64,000 nucleotides of DNA from contig CM075345.1 of the NCBI GenBank assembly GCA_037693485.1, positions 108,308,001 to 108,372,000 on the forward strand, in the 5' to 3' direction. Origin of the DNA: Kitagawia praeruptora. Taxonomy: Eukaryota > Streptophyta > Magnoliopsida > Apiales > Apiaceae. The position numbers and the translations under genes are program-made. Of this stretch, positions 33,416 to 44,094 are shown one piece after another. The notes below the pieces were generated by a model, which did not search any database, was not told where the DNA came from, and worked only from the letters and a program-made list of their open reading frames with translations. Numbering within the stretch: position 1 is the stretch's first letter; each line of letters begins with the position of its first letter.

Positions 33416-34590
33416 TAAACAACACTTAAAGATGGTGACATGCTGACTATGGTGTCTAATGAAGTATTACTGAAGACATCAGAGTCTAGTAAAAAACCTA
33501 AAAGTGGTATACTGGAGCCTGTAGTCTCTGGAAGGAAAGAAGATGCTTTTGAGGATTCAGAGACTATAGCAGCTCACTCCTTGGAGAAAACATCAAGCCC
33601 TTTACCAGATGAGGAACCCTCTTTCCATGTGAGTTCAGGTATAAAAACTTCTTCTATACCCTATTTTTCTGTAGGTCATGAGAGCACTAATCCAAATTTG
33701 AGTGATACACTTGAAAAGATGGACATAGATCCATAAATAGAGAGGCTGGCTCCTGACCAGGCAAAAGGAGAGGTAGAAAGAGTGTTGACTTTAGATAGTC
33801 AAAGTGAGAATGAGGGTATGGATGATCAACTCCATAGTGAGGGAGAGAAAATTAGGACACCACCATCGTTTGATTTCTGGGATCAGGTTTTTCCTGAATC
33901 TTGGTTTGACAATCTTGGTATGGATGCTGTTACTTATTCTTTTATCAAGATGTATGATAAGAATGAGTTAGCAAAGCACAATGCAAAGCCAGAAGTTAAA
34001 GCTCAGAAGCAAAAGTAAAGGCTTGCAAGAATTATCAACAGAAGAGGTGAAAGACTAAGACAAACTTCTACTGCACTTGTACTAGAAGAAATTCCTAATG
34101 ATCCTAGTATTCCTTTGTATGTACTTCCAATATCAGCTAGAATTGAGACATCAACAGCATCTGATTAGTCTAAGGAAGAGTCAGGATTTGTAGATGTTAG
34201 TACATAGAATACTGGTGAAGGACAGAATGATCATATTTCAGCTTCAGATCAGAAAGATGAAGATGTTTGTAACTCTACTAGGGTATTATTACTTGAATAT
34301 CATTCTACGCAGGCAACTTCTTCTACAAGACTTGAATCTGAAGATTTTCCAAACACTTCCAATATTGAAGTCAATTCTGAAGTTCTACAAGACATTCAGA
34401 AATCTCAAGTTTAAATTCAATCAAGACTTCAAATACTTGAAGATAACCAAGTCACTATTATGGAAAATCAAGCAGTTCTGATGAATCTCATTTGTTCTGT
34501 TACTGAATCTCTTGGAATTAATGTTGCTGATGTCAAAAAAGGGGGAGATAAAAACAATTCAAAGGCAACAGACTGGGGGAGATAAACAGA
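33416..34590 (+). pseudogene. Continuation of the post-pol ORF, broken by stops
   Basis: The same reading frame continues past 33415 in segments open at 33440-33736, 33782-34018 and beyond, almost to the polypurine tracts near 34540. Stops at 33413, 33734, 34016 and several later ones sit where Gln codons would fit (TAG or TAA for CAG or CAA). The segments share the acidic Ser/Glu-rich style, plus FDFWDQVFPESWFDNLG and a C-terminal heptad-like stretch (IQSRLQILEDNQVTIMENQ). The ancestral protein was probably near 1,070 residues. Confidence 0.7.
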
Positions 34591-34840
34591 CTGGGAGAGA
34601 TAAAAGAAGAACTAAGGATGACAGAGGTTAATCTTATCAGGGAAGTGGTAAAGGAAAAGAAGCATCAAATAGTTGAATTCTTTCTACTAAGTACTAGATA
34701 CTTTGTTTACATCTGAAGAAGGAGGTACTTAACTTCATGATCTTAAATTCATAAATTCTATTCTGGTTGTACTGTTATATGTTTTGACATCAACAACTCA
34801 GATTTATGCTTCAGATCTTAAAGCATAAATAGGGGGAGAT
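34536..34840 (+). other. Reiterated polypurine tracts of the Sirevirus
   Basis: GGGGGAGAT occurs near 34541 and 34575, GGGAGAGAT near 34592, and AGGGGGAGAT at 34831-34840 immediately before the 3' LTR. Multiple copies of the polypurine tract upstream of the 3' LTR are a known Sirevirus trait. The last copy is the functional one by position. Confidence 0.8.
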
Positions 34841-35565
34841 TGTTAGGAATAATTCATGAGTTGTGATGTTAAGAATAGAATTTGCAAATACTTCTTGTAT
34901 ATCCTGATCTTATAAAGGAATTAGCACTTTGTATAGGATATATGTGTTAGACAGTAATCTGTAGAGTTAAGTCAGGAACAGTGCATCAAGTACTACATGT
35001 CAGGAACTGAGATTGAATCCTGATACAACAAGTCAAATATTGATCAAGTACTGATGGGATGGTCAGATCCTGATGCAAGATGGAATCCTGATATCAGTCT
35101 TGTTACTGATGATGTCATTATGGATGCTACAGAAACTGGCAAGTGCTATAAAACAGGATCATTGTTTGAAGAACAAGCAAGAAGATATCATGAAGGAAAG
35201 AATTTTCTATTGGTGGAAACTATCAACCGGACGGCAGGACATTGTCATGTATAGATTAACTTTTTGTTATTAGTTGATAGGTAGCATTATAAATCCTCTC
35301 TCTATATCATTGTAAAAAGAGTCGAGCGATTGTGAGTCGATAGAATAAGGTTTGTATTCGAGAGTTCGAAACAAACAGAGAGAGATTTGTATTGTCAGCA
35401 GTTGCTAAAGGTATTTGTACACCTTTGGTAGAGTTTGTATTTGATCTTATTAATACAAACAGTTTGATTAATTCGTTTGTTCTTGTTTATTTATTTGAGC
35501 AAAAATCAGACACGATTATATAACTTGTATTCAACCCCCCCTTCTACAAGTTATTCGAGTTAACA
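34841..35565 (+). repeat. 3' LTR of Sirevirus copy 1 (725 bp)
   Basis: TGTTAGGAATAATTC to TTCGAGTTAACA, followed by the target duplication ACAAA (35566-35570). Two frames of 66 codons at 35054 and 35073 are LTR sequence and not genes. Confidence 0.95.
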
Positions 35566-35570
35566 ACAAA

Positions 35571-35875
35571 AATTACTTTTAAAACATAACTTAATAATAT
35601 TTTTCATATATAACGTGCAATATTATATTGTTAGTATAGTTAGTGAAATTTTTGAATGAACTTTGTTCTAATATGAGAATATAAGATATTTAATTATACA
35701 TTTTTATAAATAGTTTATAAAAATTTTATTGTAAAATTTAAATTGATAATTATTATTTTTTGTTATTAGCTCTTTTTCTTTACAAAAGCTTAAAGTACAA
35801 AACTTATATTTCAAATATTTTTTTGGAAATTTAAGAAAAAAAAGTTCGAACTCGACTCGAATTACACCACTATTT
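35571..35875. repeat. Right part of the GACTCGA-rich element split by the Sirevirus
   Basis: It continues the AT-rich sequence left of the copia and ends in GTTCGAACTCGACTCGAATT followed by ACACCACTA. This is the inverse of the left end near 11485-11530. No coding sequence. Confidence 0.45.
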
Positions 35876-36892
35876 TTAAGGTCAATTTACATTTTCATTT
35901 TCCAGCGTATACTAAAATTTATTATTTGATTTCTTAAGTTGAATTAAAATTTGTAATTAATTTAATGAAATAAATAGTTTTTTTATAGTTACCAAAATTA
36001 ACTTCAAAGAAATTTTTTTGTTTTAAAGTTTTACTGCATACTTTGTTTTTTAAAAATCAAGATATCATGTCAACACTTTGGATTAAAACTACATTATTCA
36101 CAAATTTTATAATTAAATATGATATATATACATATAATTTATCTAAAAATTAGTAATTTTTTAGTTACGGTTTATATAGTATTTATATAGTATTGTATGT
36201 TCTTATCACATTATAATATTAAATTAATTATTTACGTTCTTACACGTAGACGTAATGATTAGTAACTCGAATCAAAGATTTTTATATGCACGACTTTTAA
36301 AATTCAATTAATATTATAAATTGTTAATAAAGTATCAAAATATATTTGATATCACGATTAGTCTATACTACTTCGACTGATCTTTTGATCGATCCTTAGT
36401 TGTCAGCGATCAAGTTCGATTTCTGAATTTTACTTTCATATATTTTGTCTTTGTACAATTATAAACTATAAGTATAACAGCAAGATAGTAACATCATAGA
36501 CTTGTTGTATGCAATATTTCTATTAAATTATAAATAAAATTTATAAAACTACTAATGACTCTCGGTGTAGGGTGTCTATTTGCCTAATTTAAAAAAATAA
36601 AACACATATGAGCTCACAATCAAAAACCATTTCACATTTTATTATTCTTAGTATCATCGTTTACTACTTAAAATGCTTAGATAGTTAGATGCATAATTTA
36701 TAATAAAGATAAAATTTATCCGTAAATATATATGAATAGAATAAACTAAAAGTTTACTTAATTGATTGGAAAAGTTGATTATCGAAATCGCGAAATGTAA
36801 AATTTTGAAAGTTTATTGTCATTTGAAATTGGGGAAAAAAATTTAGGTTAAACTTGAAAAGAAAATAATATAAAAATAGTTTTCATGGAACT
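35876..36892. other. AT-rich non-coding sequence
   Basis: No ORF, terminal repeat or RNA gene is supported. It is probably old transposon interior, given the flanking CTCGA-rich blocks. Confidence 0.5.
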
Positions 36893-37265
36893 TAAGTCAA
36901 AACTCGAAAACTCAACAATAACCCGATAAACTCGAAAACTTGATAAGAACCCGATAAACTCGAAAACTCGATAGGAACCCGATAAACTCGAAAACTCAAT
37001 AAGAACTTGAAAACTCGGTAGAAACTCGAAAAATTCGATAAAAGCGTGGAAACTTGATTAAAAACTCGATAAGCTCGAAAACTCGGTTAAAAATTCGATA
37101 AGCTCGATAATAGCTCGAACTCGACTCATATAGTAAACGAGTCGAGTTTGAACACAAATTTCAGGTTCGATAAATTTTAGGCTCGACTCGACTCGGAAAA
37201 AAAGAACCTCGAACTCGAAAAAAAAACTCGAACTCAACTCGACTCGACTCGAATTATACTCGTAG
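36893..37265. repeat. CTCGA-rich repeats with a 28-bp tandem array
   Basis: Three adjacent 28-bp units of the form CTCGAAAACTnnnnAnnAACCCGATAAA (36903-36986) are followed by a shorter fourth and decaying copies to about 37130. Dense GACTCGACTCG words follow up to 37260, ending GTAGACCCGAACCTGAACC. The style matches subterminal repeats of hAT-type elements and the blocks at 11478 and 35850. Confidence 0.65.
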
Positions 37266-37270
37266 ACCCG

Positions 37271-37692
37271 AACCTGAACCTAAACCAAGTTTTAATAACA
37301 TATTAAGTAACCAAAAAACCAAACCAAACATACCCAGTATATCCCGCATGCATAACATATTAAGTAACCGATGACTCTAAAATTTTAAGAATCTTATATT
37401 ATAACAAATACAAGTTTTATGCAATTTCATATTTGTATCTGTTAGCTTATAATTGTGACCGCTTTGTTAAATTGAATACATCTACAATGCCGCTAAATCT
37501 TTAAATTAAGCAAAATCCATAGATCACATCATACAAATAAATCCACCAAATCTTTCAGGTTGTTTAGCACCTAATTACGCATACTATATCATAATTTGTC
37601 ATCATTTAGCCTGCCAACTATCTCCTCATTCCATAAAGCTTCCCGGATACTACTAGAAGACTGTTGCAGTAGAACCTCAGAATACATATACG
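37271..37692. other. Intergenic sequence upstream of the SMR gene
   Basis: AT-rich with no recognised element. It contains the probable promoter of the gene at 37747. Confidence 0.4.
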
Positions 37693-37700
37693 TATTTATA
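37693..37700 (+). promoter_or_regulatory. Possible TATA box of the SMR gene
   Basis: TATTTATA lies 47-54 bp before the ATG at 37747. This would imply a very short leader, so the assignment is tentative. Confidence 0.3.
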
Positions 37701-37746
37701 GTCTTGTTGTTTTCATAGCTAATTACTATACGTATGAGATTGAGAA

Positions 37747-37959
37747 ATGGAGGATGCTAATTATATTTACGAGGCTCAAGAGTACAAGTGTGAGACGCCC
37801 AAGTCAAACCGTCACCTGCACTGCAGCTCATTGGTCTGTCCGCCAGCTCCCAAGAAACTCCGGCCAAAAAATAAATTTGTAGCAGCAGGGAGACCTCATC
37901 AAGTTTATGTACAAGTACCGAAAGATCTTTCTTCAATTTTTCTGCTGCGCACGGTCTAA
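37747..37959 (+). CDS. SIAMESE-related (SMR) cyclin-dependent kinase inhibitor
   Basis: A single-exon frame of 70 residues. Residues about 13-36 (YKCETPKSNRHLHCSSLVCP, then PAPKKLR) match the signature of the plant SIM/SMR family: a C-x-TP-x-S box, a short spacer, and CPPAP followed by basic residues. The C-terminal QVYVQVPKDLSSIFLL resembles the hydrophobic VPxDL..F motif near the end of SMR proteins. These nuclear proteins bind CDK-cyclin complexes, restrain division and promote endoreduplication, often under stress or hormone signals. The length is at the short end of the family. The frame is intact, with transposon sequence on both sides. A minus-strand frame (37757-37978) is its shadow. 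Confidence 0.75.
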   Translation: MEDANYIYEAQEYKCETPKSNRHLHCSSLVCPPAPKKLRPKNKFVAAGRPHQVYVQVPKDLSSIFLLRTV

Positions 37960-38366
37960 TTCCTGCAACACAAACCATTCACCTGACCAACGCAATCACA
38001 TCCTCTAGCTCCACTTGAAGGCCAAGAGTTTAAATCAGACAAATGTGCGTGGGATATGATAGAGTCGTTTTACTGTGCAAGCCGACCTGATTGAAATAAG
38101 CTGTAATATACTGGAGACAATGTGTGGACTGTTATTAGAAAGTGAGTGATTGATCTTCCCGCTACATTAAACTTTATAAATTTCCGTATGAATCCTATGT
38201 TCGAATGGTAGCTGCATCTTGTAATTTATGTTGCATTTCACTTTTCCTTCTGCGCGCTTCCGTATACTCTCTTCGTTTCAATAAATTGTTAACATTTGAG
38301 TTGGGGACACGTAGATTAAAAAAATAAAGAAAAGAGCAAAAAAAAAAAGTATCTACCTTGGTACTT
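37960..38366. other. SMR 3' flank and intergenic sequence
   Basis: No further gene. The first 200 bases probably hold the 3' untranslated region. A worn ACTCTCTTCGTTTCAATAAA word near 38269 may be a MITE remnant. Confidence 0.4.
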
Positions 38367-39461
38367 GTTGGGCCATAGGCCCACTTAGATAGTAAAGCCC
38401 ATTAAAGGCCCAATTAGAACACTATATATATACTTGTAGCTCCAACATTGTAAAGGATGGATCATTTGATAATACAACACTTCAACAATGGCGCTAGAAG
38501 GAGCTCTTACCTCCTCCTAAAAAACAAAAACACACACACACCAAAATCAGTTAGACATATTAACAGATCGAGCTTAATATTCGTTCATCGACTCCTTCAA
38601 CTTTTTAGAATAATGACCTTTAGAGGAAGGCCCATCACGATGTCTCCTCTCTTCTCTCGATCTTTCATAACATTGGTTTCAGAGGCACCAATGCCAACCA
38701 CACCAGAATGAGGTGCAAGGCTCTTCGAGACAATCTCGGGTCCACTTTCTACTCCAACACTAGGCATCAAAGTCGAAGCCCATGCAGCTTTACTCTTAAT
38801 AAGGCGGGCTAAAAATTCATCGGTCGGCATGTTTGCAAACAGCTTTACCAGTTCAAGCAGCTATGGACCAACCACTGCAAACATAAGAAGAATAGTCAGA
38901 ACACCAAGGCATAAAGAAGAGTAGACAAGTACACAAAAAAAAGAGGAAAGATGGTATCTAACAATAGGCCCAAGGAAAACTTGCAACTACGCAGAGGTCC
39001 TAGAGCCTAAACGGTTCACCGACTTCACGCGGCCCGGAAAGAATCTATCACGACTATGAAGAGGTCCTAGAGCCTAAATGGTTCACCGACTTCACGCGGT
39101 CCGGAAAGAATCTATCACGGTCCAATAGCCCTCAACTCATGGGAAAGTGGAAGGACAAGTCAACCGACCAATAAAGCCACAACCGCGTGTCATCGCAAAT
39201 TTCAAAAAAAATGAGAATTTTTTCTTTTACTTTTTCGGTTCCCCCATATGTTTTGTATTGTAACTTTTAAATATATGGTTTGCGCCTTGTAAAATAGGTG
39301 GTTAAAAGATCTAAAAGATCTTTTTGTACTTAGGGGGGACTGAATGTTGGGCCATAGGCCCACTTAGATAGTAAAGCCCACTAAAGGCCCAATTAGAACA
39401 CTATATATATACTTGTAGCTCTTGTAAAGGATGGATCATTTGATAATACAACACTTCAACA
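38367..39461 (+). mobile_element. TRIM-like small LTR retrotransposon (1.1 kb)
   Basis: Two direct repeats of about 120 bp, both starting TGTTGGGCCATAGGCCCAC and ending AACACTTCAACA, lie at 38367-38487 and 39345-39461. They differ mainly by a short insertion (CCAACA) in the left copy and one substitution. A primer-site-like TGGCGCTAGAAGG follows the left LTR, and TAGGGGGGACTGAA precedes the right one as polypurine tract. Flanks GTACT (38362-38366) and ATACT (39462-39466) match at 4 of 5. No protease, RT or integrase is encoded. Transposition would need proteins from another element. Confidence 0.85.
38994..39119. repeat. 67-bp tandem duplication inside the TRIM
   Basis: The unit GAGGTCCTAGAGCCTAAACG and its continuation (GGTTCACCGACTTCACGCGG onward) occurs twice in a row (38994-39060 and 39061-39119), with only two or three changes. 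Confidence 0.85.
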
Positions 39462-39573
39462 ATACTTGGTGAAACCTACTAAAATTAGTGAGAAAAATAT
39501 GTTATTAATTTATCCCTCAACGCTTCTCTAGTTCCTGCAAGAGTTGTATAGGTAATAGGAGTGGTTCTCGCCT

Positions 39574-41301
39574 GGGTTAATTGGCTATTTCATAACTCAA
39601 CTCGTGCTCAACTTGCAGTTGGGTAATTGAACTCAAAAAACTTGCATTAACGTTATTAGACTAATTAAAACTTGCAATCTCATAACTAAACTATTAAAAG
39701 CTTGCACGGCCGTTAACTTTTGTTGACTTTTAACGGAGATCCGTTAATTTTGGACAAATCAGCTACCACGTAGATTTTTCTCTCTCCTCATATTTAGCAA
39801 ATTAGCTGCCACATAGACTTATATGAATATCCTTAATAAAAACTAATAATTTGTAAAGATAATAATTTATATGAATAGTCTAATTAAAAGATATCATTTA
39901 CACTCCCCGTATCTACCCACCCAAACACCCCCCCGGTTGTCTCTCTTCTCTCTCGGCTGAACACCCCTCCTGTTCTTCACCTGCAACAAAGATTAAACCC
40001 ACTATTCTATACGTTTTTGTGGACCAAATTCAGAATTCAAGTAACCAAAACGAAGCTCTCAATATCCTCTATTTATACCCACCAACAGATCAAGCTTTTA
40101 AATTTCTCGAGTTTTGAGGTATAATCGAAATTTTCGATTTGACTCATGGTTAATGTTAATTTCGTAGAGTTGTAAATCGGGTAGTGTTAGAGTGCATATA
40201 ATTTAATCAGATTTTTATGGGCGTATTTTATTCTTACCGGAATTCTTAAATTGACCGGAAATTCTTTTTCTGTAATTGTTTGGACAAGTTGTTTGTATGT
40301 ATGTGTAAATCTATGTATGTATGGTGATATAAAATATTTGTAGATTTTTCTGGGTAAATTCTTTTGTCGCCGGATTGTTCGTGTTTTGACCGGATTTTTG
40401 ATATAATTCCGTTAGAAAAAGTTGTGAGATTGTATGGATTAAATAGAGGTCAAATTGGTTGTTTTTGGGTTGTGTTGGTGTTATCATATACAACATTAGC
40501 AGGAGTGAGGTGGAAGAAGGCGGTTGTGGAATGGTAGTGGTCGGACAGTGTTGCTGAATTGGAAGTAGCAGGAGTGAATGCGCGAATTGCAGGGGATTGA
40601 TGGCGGCGGGATGATGTGAGGAGGAGGCTGTGATTGTAGTTGAGGGGATTGGAGGAATGGTGGCAGAGGTTGGGGCGAACTAGAGTGAAGATGGCGGAGA
40701 TGGTGGTTGTTGAAGGTCGAACGCGTGGGTGTGGGTGAGGCGGTGCTTGACAGACCGGAGAGATGAGGGCAGAATGGGTGAACGGAGATGAAGGATTGAG
40801 GTGGAGGTTGTGAGTTGTGAGTTGTGATGAAGAACTGCGAGGTGTTTGAAAAATGGAGGGCTGTGTTGCAGTGAACGGTGGAAAATGCAGTGATTGTGTG
40901 CTGTGGATGCAAGGCGAAGTAGAAGGAAGGTGAAGGAGATGAAAGGAAGAAACCGTGGTGGTTGATGAACGGAGCAACGGTGTTGGTACATAAAAAAGAA
41001 AAGAACATAAAAAAGATTTTTAACACAAAAAGGAAAAGAACATAAAAAAGAAAAAGATTGTACAAAAAATCCCCAAAAACATTTTTGGTTCCTAATTTTT
41101 ACCACCTCAGCAGACATGTGTATAATTTTCAACACATCAACACACCACGTCAGATTTCCGTCAGGGAAGTTAAGTAGAGTTAACGGCAGTTACCCAAATG
41201 CAAGTTTTAATTACTTTGATGAGTTGACTGCAAGCTTTTTGAGTTCAATTACCCAACTGCAAGTTGGGCACGAGTTCAGTTATGAATTAGCCAATTAACC
41301 C
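39574..41301. mobile_element. Mutator-like element with 10-bp target duplication, possible Pack-MULE
   Basis: The ends GGGTTAATTGGCTATTTCAT and the inverse of ATGAATTAGCCAATTAACCC extend as inverted arms of about 70 bp, with GAACTCGTGC and TTGCAGTTGGGTAATTGAAC nearly identical. Weaker similarity continues to about 39730 and 41150. Both sides carry GTTCTCGCCT (39564-39573 and 41302-41311). No transposase is present. The interior (39940-41060) has a mixed-composition segment rich in GGTGG and GGAGG on the plus strand, unlike the AT-rich surroundings. It may be a captured host fragment. Confidence 0.88.
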
Positions 41302-41311
41302 GTTCTCGCCT

Positions 41312-42441
41312 TGTCTGAGGTAGAAAATGTTAACACCGGATGAGAAATTGAAAAAGAAAAGGATAACCGGTACAGATGCGGAGGGAGCACCTGTTGTTTA
41401 AGAAAGAATGTGTATCTTATGTTTTTCTTCGTTCCATGAATTTTCATCACATCACTTGATCTCTGTTTTCAGGTCTACAAAGGACTACCACCATTTAACA
41501 TCAGCGAATGATTCATATTAAATTATTAATCCATTGCCATCTTAACATCTAATGGTAAAATCACTAATCAGTCAAAATGTAAATTTTCTCTGTTAGATGT
41601 AAGAGAACAAATTTTTAATTCCTGCTTTTGTACCTCTACGAGGAAGTGTTTCTCCAGCTCTACCTTGCAAGGAAAATACAAAAATTTACAATAGTTTGGT
41701 GAATGATTCGAATTAAACATACAAAAATTTACAATAGTTTGGTGAATGATTCAAATTAAATATGTAAAATATCTTATGGTTGCACTTTTTTTTTCATAAC
41801 CTCCTTCCCTGTTTTGTTATATTTGTAGTTTAACTTATTCATTTTAAAATATTTTGATCGTACACTTATAATTAGTTTTCTTAAATTATTATGTAAGTTG
41901 TATATCCAAAAATTTAAAAAACATATCATTTGAACGTTAAACTACTTTGAAATATGTGCAGAAAATTCAGCCAAAAACATTACTAGTAAATAAAAGAAGC
42001 AGTAGTTAACTTCATTTAAGAAAGAAAGATGGAAAAATAAAAAAATGTGATCGGAAGTGAAATTTTCAAATTCTTCCTCATTTACAAATTCTGTAATGCA
42101 CATTTAAATGTACCGTCGTAAAAGTAGTATTAGTTCATATTTGTTTATAAATTTAATATATTTCTACGTAAAAATAAAAAATAATACAAAATAAGATATT
42201 CTAATACATAAATAATTAGTGGACGGGATAATATATGAGTAATGCTAGGTGCATGGTTACAGAATTTTTTTCACAAAATGAGCTTAGATTTCACTAACAT
42301 GTTCTTCATTAGTTGATATTAATATAAATACATGGGATTCATTTTAATTAATTATATTTAACCAATCAACTTAAAATATATGCCGTTTTGTTAAATTTTT
42401 TGTATTCAATTTTGTAATTCCAACATTTTTATTTAAGCACA
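41312..42441. other. Intergenic, with a 43-bp tandem duplication
   Basis: The unit ACAAAAATTTACAATAGTTT and the bases after it (41678-41720) repeats at 41721-41763. No gene is seen in the rest. Confidence 0.6.
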
Positions 42442-42960
42442 CACTACAAGAAATCCCGGTTTTGGCGACGGAAAATTCTGTCGCCAATGGCTGGTTTTCC
42501 GTAGCTAAGTCGATTAACAACGGAAATTGGCGACGGAAATGTCTGTCGCAATAAACGCCGTAGGGAAGGCCTCAACAACGGAATTTTTGTACCGTTACCA
42601 ATATAGCAACGGCCTTGCAACAACATGATAATGGAATCTTGTTGGTTTTGACCTCATTCATACAACACCTTAGCGACCGAATTCCGTTGCTAGTTAGATT
42701 CCGTTGCTATATTGGCAACGGATGTGTAACAAATTAATAATGGAATCAGTTTGGAGTTAACAACGGATTTCCGTTGTTAAATGCCAACGGCTTTGTAACT
42801 GATTGTTCTTTATAGATTTGCTTCGTCGTAATTTCGTTGGTAACTAGCAACGATTCAACAATGCAATTACACACATTCCACATTTTAAAAAAGCTGTTTA
42901 ACAACGGGATTCCATTGGTAATTAGCAACAATTCGGCAATGCAATTGCACATTTTCTATA
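42442..42960 (+). mobile_element. One end of a CACTA transposon
   Basis: CACTACAAGAAATCCCGGTT is the classic CACTA terminus. It is followed by subterminal repeats built on GGCGACGGAAA, CAACGGAATT and CCGTTGCTA in both orientations to about 42960. No matching TTTCTTGTAGTG end was found to the right, so the element is truncated or its partner end has decayed. Two frames of 60 and 68 codons here are repeat sequence. Confidence 0.85.
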
Positions 42961-43715
42961 TAATTCTTGTTCTCTTCTCAAATTTAATCTAAAGTAATCA
43001 CAAAATAGAAGCGCACCAAAAGTAAAACAAGAAATCATAAGTTCAACACTTTTGGCAAAAATCTGGCTTATGCTTACACATTAGAAAATAACAAAAGGGG
43101 TACAAACCAAGTTTTTGATACATACTTGCTAAAATTCTAGCTTAAGTTTACACAATAAAGAACAATAAAAAGAGTGCAAACTAAGTTCTTCATACTTCTT
43201 ACAAGCAATAGTTAGAACATGATGGTTACATCCGAAGCTACACCGGCAATGAAGCACACTTCCATTTCCAATTTTCTGCATTTTGAAAGAAAAAAGTGAT
43301 CAGCAAAGGTCAACATCGATTGTTTAACATATTTCAGCTTGCAATTTTTATTACTTAGGAAACTAAACAAATTCAGAAGAGTGACATTTGCAAACTTCTT
43401 TAGAAAAAACTTAATGATAAGAAAGTGTCAGTAGGGTCAATTTTTATAAACTTTTATAGTTCTTGCTTACAGAAATTGTCGATATTAAGTAGAAATAGTG
43501 AGAAATCTGAAAATGTTGCAGTGACAGTTTCCTCATCAGCAAGAAGAAACCAAATTGGATATCAAAATTTGTTACCAAATAACATGGTACAAATTACTTA
43601 TCATTTTAGAATGTTTTAATTGAATCCATTATAATTATAATCAATCAAAATCATTTAATAACAATTTTCTATACCTAATTTGATACCTCCGACATTTTTT
43701 TAAATGAAAAGCACA
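42961..43715. other. Non-coding, possibly CACTA interior
   Basis: AT-rich, with no ORF of note and no transposase motif. Confidence 0.4.
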
Positions 43716-43718
43716 TAA

Positions 43719-44094
43719 GAGCATATCCAACGGTGTTTTGTAAAAATGATTGGCTAATTATTGATTATGTAAAATTTGCTGAACCTGTAATGTGTTTTAC
43801 TTCAATGGAATTGACTATATTGGTTGGCTATATTTTAAAAAAGGTATGTTATTATTATTTTAAGTTGTTAAAAATAGAATATATTATTTAAATATGGTAA
43901 TTGATGATGTGGAGTTTTACTACAGGTTGCTAATGGTTCGACAAATATAGCCAACCAACTGTGATTATCTAAAATTTTACCTAAGAGTTTTGTCCCATTC
44001 GAATGCACAAACTTTTACAAAATCTCTTTTAACGTCAAAAAAAAGATAATTTATCTTAATTTTTACCTAAGGGCTCTACATGTTGGAGATGCTC
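43719..44094. mobile_element. Tourist-like MITE
   Basis: The ends GAGCATATCCAACGGTGTTT and the inverse of ...TACATGTTGGAGATGCTC share GAGCATNTCCAAC. TAA lies on both sides (43716-43718 and 44095-44097), the 3-bp duplication of PIF/Harbinger elements. Length is 376 bp, with no coding potential. Confidence 0.8.

Larger units (their letters stand above)
11746..35565 (+). mobile_element. Sirevirus-like Ty1/copia retrotransposon, full length but interrupted
   Basis: The element has paired LTRs (11746-12473 and 34841-35565), a tRNA-iMet primer site, gag, protease, integrase, RT and RNase H in copia order, a long extra ORF after pol, and several GGGGGAGAT tracts before the 3' LTR. This is the architecture of the Sirevirus (SIRE/Maximus) lineage. 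A perfect 5-bp target duplication ACAAA flanks it (11741-11745 and 35566-35570). An Athila element (17217-28888) sits inside its RT, so the copia itself is about 12.1 kb. Roughly 25 substitutions separate its LTRs by eye (about 3.5 percent). Coding regions carry frameshifts and stops, so it is dead. Confidence 0.93.

Noticed and set aside
36903..37013. CRISPR-like spaced repeats
   Set aside because: The units are contiguous tandem copies in a plant genome, without unique spacers.
37757..37978. A minus-strand ORF of 73 residues
   Set aside because: It is the shadow of the SMR gene, whose own frame has the family signature.
40450..41135. Overlapping minus-strand ORFs rich in Ser, His and Pro
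   Set aside because: Three frames are open over the same stretch, which reflects composition and not coding. They lie inside a MULE.
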